Source: Anniella stebbinsi (Eukaryota; Chordata; Lepidosauria; Squamata; Anniellidae). From it: DNA of 64,000 bases. This document shows positions 57,241 to 64,000 of the stretch, one piece after another; positions within the stretch are counted from its first letter, which is position 1; the number at the start of each line of letters is the position of its first letter. The notes under the pieces are model-generated. The model saw nothing but the letters and a program-made list of their open reading frames with translations. It was not told where the DNA came from and searched no databases. Where the stretch lies: assembly GCA_029215795.1 (NCBI GenBank), contig JARDYH010000005.1, positions 13,424,001 to 13,488,000 of the forward strand, read 5' to 3'. A program made the translations under genes and the position numbers.

Positions 57241-58909
57241 AAATTGTCCTGTTCTGTGTTCCCATCATCAACTTAACTTTTCTTGGTGACGGTACACACA
57301 ACAGGGCCTCCAAAACAGAACTTAAAGTATGCAAGTTAATATGGGAGGTGGAAGTCTTTTACATTTCCTGGCCCCAAACATTTTAGGACTCTAAGCACTG
57401 ACACCCTGAACTGTACCCAGAAACAAACAGGAAGCCAGTGCAGCATTTTACACTAGCTGCATTTTCCGAACACTCTTCCAGGGCAGTCCCATGTAGAGCA
57501 CGTTGCAGTAATCTATCCAGGAGGAGCTAATTAAGGCATGGATCACTGTAGCCAGATCCACCTTCTCTAGGGGGCTGCCTTCATGGTGCCAGGTTGGCAC
57601 TGCCTTCCACCTCAACCCTGCGCTTTCCTTCTCCCGGGGCAGCATCAGATAATCCTGACTCCGAGGAAAGAACGCAGGATTTCTGGGCGGCCATTCAGGT
57701 CCCGGAGCCGCCACCGCCCTTTTCCTGGTGGAAGGCAACCAATCTCTGGGTACCTTCCACCAAGCTCCGCCCCTGGGTTGGCCCAGGGTTGGCCATGGAG
57801 TGACGTTACATGTCGGAAGCTCCCTATTGACGTCACTCCCTTTAAAAAAGTCGGGGTAAATCCCTGACTTTTTCAAAATGCACCATCGCAGGGAAGCCAC
57901 AACCACCATGGGGCTATCCTTGTGTGTAGACAGCCCCTAGGAAGGGGCTCAATTGGAGCACCAGCCAAAGCTGGGCAAAAGTTGTAAGTGTGCGATTCTG
58001 GAATTCTTGCCCTTTGAAAAACAAACTCGCAGAAAACAGTTGGAAGTAGGGGGACAAGGCTTTTGTGCCTTGGAAAGCAGCCTGACAGACAAAACGTTTG
58101 CAGGTTAATTCCCTCCCCCACCCCAACCTGCAGATACAGCAATGCAAAAAGCTTCCCTTGCTTAATTTCTACATGTCAGGGTGGTGGGAAGGAGGAGTTG
58201 ATCCATCCAGTGAGTGTGGCCCACTGAGGGCATCTTGTCCAAGCCCCCCTCCCCCCCAAAAAATCTGGAGCCGGCACTACCACTTCCCCTGGCCTTATTG
58301 AGCTATGCTTCCATTGCTTCAATCAATCCTTTAAAATCTATGTTAGCCCACCCTCCGCCTCTTTGGAATTGAGCCCCTCTGTCCTTCCAGCTCAATGGGA
58401 TGCGCCTCTTGGCACCCCTGTCCTGGAAAACCGCGACCTTCCACCAACCCACTGAAGCGCCATTTGCGACTCACGTGGAGGGGCTCCGGAGACTCCTCCG
58501 GTTCCTCAATGCTGATGTGCAACTGTGGCAGATCCTCCACCGGGGCCAGGGAAGAGGGTGGTGGTTCGGGGGCAGCAGAAGCCAAAGCAGGGGGTGGCCC
58601 CACCAGCAAGAGCTCCGTCTCATGGCGGGAGGCCCGTCCAGCAGGCAAAGGAGCCTGTAGTGACTGAATGGTAAAAGTGGAATAAAGTCCAGAGCGCATG
58701 TATTCATTTCGACTGCTGCGTGGGACACCACCACCTCCACGTGGGGCTTTGGGGGCTCCAAATGCCCCGTCGCCCACTTTGGCTTCACTCTGGACCTGCT
58801 CAGGTCTTTTGGTTCCACCCTCATCCTTCACACCATCCATGCTTGAAAGTTCCGGGTAAGAGACAAACTTATAGACAAATTTCTGCCCGCTGACTTTACG
58901 GATGATGTT
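52431..58909 (-). CDS. ELK1: ELK1, ETS-domain ternary complex factor (partial: four exons, 5' exon outside the window)
   Basis: Four minus-strand exons (58909-58475, 55494-55087, 54087-53986, 52529-52431) join in phase 0 to give 347 codons and a stop. A first coding exon of about 70 codons, as in other ELK1 genes, would bring the protein close to the human 428 residues. ELK1 binds SRF at serum response elements and is phosphorylated by MAP kinases to switch on immediate-early genes. Visible parts are the end of the ETS domain (NIIRKVSGQKFVYKFVSYPE), the SRF-binding B-box, SUMO-type ψKxE sites, the kinase docking D-box, the FWSTLSPIAPRSP activation core, an FQFP docking motif formed across the last splice junction, and the LSPGPQKP terminus. 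The B-box and C-box match ELK1 rather than ELK3 or ELK4. Introns in the window are about 2,980, 999 and 1,456 bases. The ETS start exon was sought to the right edge and not seen. Confidence 0.95.
52534..52578. repeat. (GA)n microsatellite abutting the ELK1 terminal acceptor
   Basis: About 22 GA units; on the ELK1 sense strand this is (CT)n running directly into CTTCAG, so it forms the polypyrimidine tract. Confidence 0.95.
53661..53710. repeat. (GGAA)12 microsatellite in ELK1 last intron
   Basis: Twelve perfect GGAA units plus GG lie on the plus strand (TTCC on the ELK1 sense strand), between the C-box exon and the terminal exon. GGAA is the ETS core binding word. Confidence 0.95.
53986..54087 (-). 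CDS. ELK1: ELK1 exon: C-box transactivation core
   Basis: The exon has 102 bases (34 codons), between a TTTGCAG acceptor and a CAG|GTATGG donor. It encodes the most conserved activation segment, with TIHFWSTLSPIAPRSPAKL at exon residues 13-31. The Ser-Pro pairs at exon residues 21-22 and 27-28 correspond to human Ser383 and Ser389, the main ERK/JNK/p38 sites. The match to ELK1 is nearly exact, including LTPSSLPP before the core. Confidence 0.95.
55087..55494 (-). CDS. ELK1: ELK1 exon: R region and D-box
   Basis: The exon has 408 bases (136 codons). The acceptor is GTCCGTCCAG before GTC ATA GTG, and the donor is CACTG|GTGAGA. Three ψKxE sumoylation-type sites lie at exon residues 19-22 (VKVE), 42-45 (VKEE) and 70-73 (LKEE), where mammalian ELK1 has its SUMO-dependent repression motif. 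Residues 89-100 (QKGKKPKVLELP) are the MAPK-docking D-box, basic residues followed by LxL. The rest is acidic and Ser/Pro-rich and has diverged from human. Confidence 0.92.
55725..56340 (-). mobile_element. L2-like LINE fragment in ELK1 intron
   Basis: Minus-strand frames read LQNAAARLLSGAAPFQHATP then LLRELLWLLIGYRARFKVL and GPGYLGERFLSY, the C-terminal part of an L2/CR1-group ORF2. A 3' tail follows with ATATACCGCTCCCCATTCAA and A-rich sequence near 55730-55850. It lies in the same orientation as ELK1. Confidence 0.75.
56573..56700. mobile_element. Small palindromic MITE with ZNF143-like motif
   Basis: The left arm holds ACTACACTTCCCAGCATTC at 56600-56618; the right arm has GATGGGAGTCGCAGTCCAAA and CACCAAGTTGAGGAAGGC. 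It sits in an ELK1 intron. Confidence 0.6.
56930..57575 (-). mobile_element. L2-like LINE fragment carrying the CTG repeat
   Basis: The minus strand gives WIDYCNVLYMGLPWKSVRKM near 57480-57560, the same block as at 10.9 kb, running to an A-rich 3' tail near 56950. A (CTG)15 array at 57196-57240 has grown inside it. Confidence 0.65.
57196..57240. repeat. (CTG)15 trinucleotide repeat in ELK1 intron
   Basis: Fifteen uninterrupted CTG units on the plus strand (CAG on the ELK1 sense strand), inside an L2-like LINE fragment. Confidence 0.95.
57571..57938. mobile_element. Possible TIR element with CRE-like hairpin in ELK1 intron
   Basis: The right end GTGTAGACAGCCCCTA resembles the GGCCGCTTCTACAC family. 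The left end (TAGGGGGCTGCCTTCAT) is a weak partner. It contains TGACGTTA at 57801 and a perfect CRE, TGACGTCA, at 57828-57835. Confidence 0.35.
58475..58909 (-). CDS. ELK1: ELK1 exon: end of ETS domain plus B-box
   Basis: The exon has 435 bases (145 codons). The acceptor is TTCATTCCAG just before AAC ATC ATC, and the donor is CCAC|GTGAGT with the GT at 58474-58473. Exon residues 1-20 finish the winged-helix ETS domain. Residues 64-85 (RSSRNEYMRSGLYSTFTIQ and on) are the B-box that contacts SRF, essentially identical to mammalian ELK1. Residues 86-125 are a low-complexity Pro/Ala linker. Residues 128-145 (PQLHISIEEPEESPEPLH) lead into the repression region. Reading on past the donor gives unrelated intron sequence. 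Confidence 0.93.
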
Positions 58910-59297
58910 CTGGAATGAACAGAAGATGATAGAATTAGAGCAGCATCGGGTACAATGGCCAAGCGACATCTGTCATGCACATTGCTGAGGCCCTGCCTGT
59001 GATAGTTTCAGGGGGGAGACATTTGAGGGAAAAAATAGTCCATGTGTCCTGGAACTTGCTAGATGTCAGGCATACACAGATGCCATGTTAACCCTTGAAC
59101 TGCTTCTGCTTACCAAGCAATGAAGGCTGCACATACTCTGTGCTTTCATATATATATGCCCACATTAAATTCAGATCTGGTACCAGGAAAAGTTGGGTTC
59201 CCTGACCTGTATGAAAGATAAAATTCATTCGCGTAACTCTGTTTAGCTGGCACAATTTATTTTGCTACAAGGAACCACTAAAGCTCTGAGCTTAACC

Positions 59298-59398
59298 CAG
59301 GGGTGGGAAACCTCCAGACCATGGGCCAAATCTGGCCTGTGGAGGTTCTCCACCTGGCCTGCAGAGGTCCCCTCTCCTTTTCTCCATGCACAATGCTC

Positions 59399-59464
<66 letters not shown>

Positions 59465-59595
59465 GAAACTCCCCAATACATCGGGGAAGGAGCTTGAGGG
59501 GAGGGCCCACTCCCTGACATCACCCAGCCCCAATGGGGGGGAGCTGAAAAGCAGTCCCCCCCCAATCCCCGGGAGAGAACAGTTCCCCACCCCTG
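59298..59595. mobile_element. hAT-type element (CAGGGGTGGGGAAC family), second copy
   Basis: Its ends are CAGGGGTGGGAAACCTCCAG and GTTCCCCACCCCTG, inverted repeats of each other. It contains a (CT)n(CA)n array. No clear target duplication was found. Confidence 0.55.
59402..59462. repeat. (CT)n(CA)n compound microsatellite
   Basis: About 14 CT units followed by about 16 CA units, within the hAT-type element at 59298. Confidence 0.95.
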
Positions 59596-60179
59596 CCCTA
59601 AGCACTAAAAATCTTAGATTGAAAGCAGACACAACACTGAAAGAGAAGGTCACAGCAGGTCTTTCACTCCTGATAAGCATCCAATTTTCTTCCAACTTTG
59701 CAGTGTGCAAACCAGACAGGCAGACTATGAAGTCAAACAGTGAGTCAGCCTCTAAGTTTTCTCCTTCCCTTCATGCTTCAGGCCCACCTTTTAACATAAA
59801 TATAAATGCCATGTACGTTTAAACATTTAGCCTACAACTTATGAAAGAAAAAACTGAAACATGTTGAAAAATGGGTGATGCTGTATAGGTGATGTCAAAG
59901 ATGCTAGTCAGTCTATGCTGTCCATGGCCAGCTTTACAGAATCGGATTGTTGTTTTGCAGAGAAGAAAAAATGCAGATACCTTTGGTCAGGTAGATTGCT
60001 GGTTAAGAGTCCTTAGCGGTCAGTTGATGCCTCTATATGAGAGCCAATTGTGGGGTCATGGGGGGAGGGGTTGATTCAGGTCTCTCCTGAATGTCTTGAA
60101 TATAGAGTTTGGGGACAGTTTCAGGCATGTTTATGAATAAAGAAACAGCAGTTTTGAGACACTCACAGAGTAATCCTGT

Positions 60180-62535
60180 GCATGTGTACTTAGAAGTCCA
60201 CTCTAGACTTCTAATAAATGAGGCAAGGAATAAAAGGAGCATGATACTCGGAGTTTACTACCGACCACCCAATCAAGGAGAAGACGAGGATGAAACTTTT
60301 GAAAAGCAAATTGCCAGTGTTTCAAGGAAGTGCGATGTAGTAGTGATGGGGGACTTCAATTACCCTGATATCTGTTGGGAGACAAATTCTGCCAAAAGTC
60401 GCCCCTCCAAGAAATTCCTGACATGTGTGGCTGATAATTTTCTCCTACAGAAAGTAGAGGAAGGAACTAGAGGATCGGCTATCCTTAACTTCATACTGAC
60501 CAATAGGGATGACTTAGTGGATGAAGTGGCTGCTACAGGAACTCTGGGGGAAAGTGACCACGTCATACTTGAGTTTTTGATTTTAAAGGAAGCAAAAGCT
60601 GAGTGTAGCCATACACGTACTCTGGAAAGCTGATTTTAATAAACTCAGAACTATGGTAAGTAAGGTCCCATGGCAAATGTCCCTAATGAGAAAGGGAGTC
60701 CAAGATGGGTGGGAGTTTTTAAAAACGGAATTTTTTAAGGCACAATTACAAACAATTCCAACAAGGAAAAAAGATAGAAGACAACAGAAGAAACCATTGT
60801 GGCTTCACAAAAAGTTTAGAGATGACCTGAAAACAAAAAGGATACATATAGGAAGTGAAAGGAAGGCCAGGCTACAAAAGAAGAATACAGTCAGGTAGCA
60901 CAGAAATGCAAGAATGGCATCAGGAAGGCTAAAGCTGAGAGTGAGCTGAGGCTAGTGAGGAATGCTAAAAGCAACAAAAAAGCTTTCTTCAGGTATGTGT
61001 ACAGTAAAAGACAGAGGAAAAAAATGGTGGTTCAAATGCTTAATGAGGATGGCAAATTGATAACAGATGACAAAGAAAATGCCAAAGTGCTCAATTCCTA
61101 CTTTGGCTCAGTCTTCTCCCAAAAGGAGGTCTGTGACCCCATCCCCCCTGCAAAAGTGAAGTACAAACTGAAGGGAAAGGATGGCAGTTTGAGATTGATA
61201 AACAAATGGTCAAGGAACACCTAATTTCTTTGAACGAGTTCAAATCTCCAGGGCCCGATGAACTGCATCCTAGATAATAAAGGAGCTGGCAGAAGAAGTC
61301 TCAGAACCACTGTCTATTATCTTTGCAAAATCATGGAAGACAGGGGAAGTGCCAGATGATTGGAGGAGGGATAATGTGTCCCTATCTTCAAAAAGAGCAA
61401 AAAGGAGGAACCTGGGAACCACAAAACAGTTAATCTGACATCAATCCCTGGGAAAATGTTGTATAAAGAAGTCAATCTGTAAGCACCTTGAGAATAACAT
61501 AGCAATTACTAGAAGCCAGCATGGATTTGCCAAGAACAAATCCTGTCAGACTAATCTGATCTCATTCTTTGTTCAGTTAACCTCCCTTGTGGACTGTGGG
61601 AATGCTGTGGACATAATATATCTTGATTTTAGCAAAGCTTTTGACAAAGTACCCCATGACATTCTGATCAGCAAACTAGCTAAAAGTGAGCTAGATGGAA
61701 CAACTATTAAGTGGATCAACAGTTGGCTACATAATCGGACTCAAAGAGTACTTATCAATGGTACCTTCTCTCAATGTTCTCTTCAACATTTTTATTAATG
61801 ATTTGGATGAGGAGGTGCAGGGGATTCTTATCAAATCTGCAGATGACACAAAATTGGGTGGGATAGCTAATACCCCAGAAGACAGAAACAAACTTCAAGT
61901 GATCATGATAGGCTGGAGCACTGGGCTGAAAACAACAGAATGAAATTTAATAGGGATAGTTCTACACCTAGGAAAAAGAAACCAAATGCACAGTTACAAG
62001 ATGGGAGATACTTGGCTCAGCAATACTACAAGCGAGAAGGATCTTGGAATTGTTGTAGACCATAAGCTGAATATGACCCAACATTAATAGAAGTATTGCT
62101 TCCAAATTGCGCGAGGTATAGTTCCTCTCTATTCAGCACTGGTTAGGCCTCTTCTGGAGTATTGTGTCCAGTTCTGGGCACCACACTCCAAGAAGGATGC
62201 AGACAAGCTGAAGGGGATTCAGAGGAGGGCAACGAGGATGATCAGGTGTCTGGAAACAAAGCCCTATGAGGAGAGACGGAAAGAACTGGGCATGTTTAGC
62301 TTTGAGAAGAGAAGACTGAGGGGAAGACATGATAGCACTCTTCAAGTACTTGAAAGGTTGTCACACAGAGGAGGGCCAGGATCTCTCCTCGATCATCCCA
62401 GAGTGCAGGACACAGAATAATGGGCAGCCTTCTTTCAGGTATGCTTTAAGGTGGATTCCTGCATTGAGCAGGGGGTTGGACTTGATGGCCTTATAAGCCC
62501 CTTCCAACTCTACTATTCTATGATTCTGTGTTCAG
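60180..62535 (+). mobile_element. Decayed CR1-type LINE, 5'-truncated
   Basis: Several broken frames together follow a CR1 ORF2. There is an endonuclease part (LGVYYRPPNQ, VVMGDFNYPDICW, ESDHVILEF at 60240-60580), a middle region, reverse transcriptase blocks (YLDFSKAFDKVPH at 61620-61660; [16 protein letters not shown] in place of the YADDT-type motif) and the C-terminal CR1 block ([18 protein letters not shown] and [19 protein letters not shown], about 62140-62330). The 3' end has the CR1 signature GGACTTGATGGCC...TTCTATGATTCTGTG. Frameshifts and stops make it non-functional. It lies in the first intron of ELK1, antisense to that gene. Confidence 0.9.
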
Positions 62536-62646
62536 TGAGGCTTACTCCCAAGCAAGTGTACACAGAGCTGAAGCCTGAGAGACAGAAGCAGGAAGCTAAA
62601 GACACCTTGAGAGCGCAGGCTTCAGTTACTCTCCCTTTCTTTGGGG

Positions 62647-63055
62647 GTGTCTATATGGTGTTTACCTCATTGTGGCTACGCAGTGGGGCTGTGTTGTTTA
62701 TATGATGCAGCCGCCAACTCACAGCCACATCAGGCTTCTACCCTGAAACTGTGTTTTTTCGCTATGTGGTTTTACCGTGTGCTCCAAGGTCACAATGTTG
62801 TTTCTCAATCTGTCAGTGGGTGCTTCGGTTCAGGTTCAGTCAGTGGGCATGCTGGGGGCAGATGCAAGTCCAGGGTTAGCGCGGGAAGACAGGACAGGGG
62901 GTGGGCTTGATGAGCAAAATGTCCATCGGCGCTGCTGTTATTTGGCCAAATAGCCCACACTACTTCCTGCCGTCTAAATGTATTGTTCCTGCCCTGCAGC
63001 AGCAATGCTAAGGGGTTTTGAGAGGATCAGATGCAAAGCAGTGTCATATAGACAC
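62647..63055. mobile_element. Possible TIR element
   Basis: Ends GTGTCTATATGG and TCATATAGACAC are inverted over 12 bases. The internal GCAGCCGCCAACTCACAGCC also occurs, diverged, at about 36668, and a similar CAACCGCC word at 45831. Confidence 0.4.
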
Positions 63056-63595
63056 ATATACCCTCTCCTTTTCTCTTTCTCTCTCTCTCTCTCCCTCCCT
63101 CCCCCTCTCTCTGGAGATCTGATGTTAAATCCCAAAAGCAACAACAAAATGGGTTTTTAAAAACAGCTGTAAACTCACCCACACCAAAAGACAAAAAGAC
63201 AGATGCACCAGCGTTTATCATTCCTGACACGTTTTGAGAAGGTCTCTTTATCAAGGGCAATTCTGATTTTCTTCCAAACTCCTGGCTTCTAACCTACACA
63301 TGAAAGACCTTGATAAAGAGACATTCTCAAAACACATTGGGAACCCTAAAACATGGGTGCAGTTGTGTTTTTTTTATCTTTGATCTGATGTTGGGTAGTG
63401 TATTGACTGGGTTTTAGGAGCCCAGCCTCCACTTGCCTCCATTTATGCTGTGCCTGTGTGTTTGTAACTGAAACAAATACTACCCCCAAAAATAGTGTCT
63501 CTGCTGAATGAAACAAAAAGGCTACGTAGTGCTGTCCCTGGAACTTCTCACCACAAGGGATGTAGGCAGTGTACAACAATATATCTGTATGGAAC

Positions 63596-63836
63596 ATGGC
63601 CAGTGTAGCATAGTGGTTAGAGTGTTGGACTGGGACTGGGGAGATCCAGGTTCTAGTCCCCACTTGGCCATGAAGCTCACTGGGTGACTTTGGACCAGAC
63701 ACTGACACTCAGCCTAACTTATGTCACAGGGTTGATGTGAGGATAAACTGAAGAGGAAGAGGACTATGGAAGCCACCTTGGGTTCCTTGCAAGATGAAAA
63801 AAGTGGGATATAAATGTAATGATAAATAAATAAATG
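63596..63836 (+). mobile_element. tRNA-derived SINE with MIR-like core
   Basis: There is an A-box-like TAGCATAGTGGTTAG at 63606 and a B-box-like GGTTCTAGTCCC at 63649, then a core TGACTTTGGACCAGACACTG...CACAGGGTTGATGTGAGGATA, and a 3' tail GTGGGATATAAATGTAAT with (AAAT)n. It is typical of reptile SINEs. Confidence 0.8.
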
Positions 63837-64000
63837 TCCAGGATATTTCCAAATCAGCCCTGTCACTCTAGAGATGTTACATCTGTCTCCACCCTTACAC
63901 AGCCACCGCTCGGGTTCTGGAGATTTCAAGCTTATCGTTGCTTGCCTAAAGGGCTAGGAACTTGTTTGAAAGGGAGTGAGATAGAGGAAACAAGCAGAGA

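Noticed and set aside
60109..62420. Functional reverse transcriptase gene
   Set aside because: CR1 frame broken by many frameshifts and stops, 5' end missing.
63600..63665. tRNA gene
   Set aside because: The A and B boxes belong to a SINE head; there is no complete cloverleaf and the core and tail of the SINE follow.
58910..64000. ELK1 start exon (first part of the ETS domain)
   Set aside because: I searched the minus strand for the ETS N-terminal half (WQFLL, LSRALRYYYDK region) and did not find it; it must lie beyond the right edge.

Overview
The window looks like nuclear DNA of a sauropsid, most likely a squamate reptile (lizard). The evidence is decayed CR1-type LINEs with the typical 3' end, a tRNA-headed SINE with a MIR-like core, many hAT-type fold-back MITEs (several with clear 8-bp target duplications), and many simple repeats. 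There is no bacterial or viral gene layout. The species call rests on recognising repeat types, not on a database search.

Only two protein-coding genes can be supported. (1) At 31404-33932 (+) an uninterrupted 842-codon reading frame encodes an LRRN-family (leucine-rich repeat neuronal) type I membrane protein: signal peptide, LRRNT, LRRs, LRRCT, Ig, FN3, transmembrane segment and a cytoplasmic tail with the family motifs. A splice acceptor lies just upstream and a polyadenylation signal just downstream. A noncoding first exon may lie near 4.6 kb. (2) On the minus strand, four exons (58475-58909, 55087-55494, 53986-54087, 52431-52529) encode residues from the end of the ETS domain to the stop codon of ELK1. 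They are all phase 0 with consensus splice sites. The exon with the start codon and most of the ETS domain lies beyond the right edge. The two genes converge tail to tail across about 18 kb of repeat-rich DNA.

The main biological point is the linkage. In human, LRRN2 sits near ELK4 on chromosome 1, and ELK1 on the X has no LRRN neighbour that I know of. The gene here resembles LRRN1/LRRN3 in its tail, lies beside ELK1, and carries a roughly 98-residue Ser/Thr-rich insertion inside the FN3 domain plus a proline-rich tail insertion. It may be an LRRN ohnolog lost from mammals.

Layout: 1-4.5 kb, repeats and unassigned DNA; 4.5-4.7 kb, possible promoter and first exon; 4.7-31.2 kb, repeat-filled (perhaps the LRRN intron), with hAT MITEs at 8.9, 14.6, 20.4, 27.4 and 28.0 kb, LINE pieces, a GC-rich palindrome at 26.5 kb and two oppositely oriented CpG-rich elements at 3.1 and 23.3 kb; 31.3-34.3 kb, LRRN coding exon and 3' UTR; 34.3-51 kb, intergenic repeats; about 51-64 kb, ELK1 exons and introns holding GGAA and CTG microsatellites, LINEs and a decayed CR1 copy.
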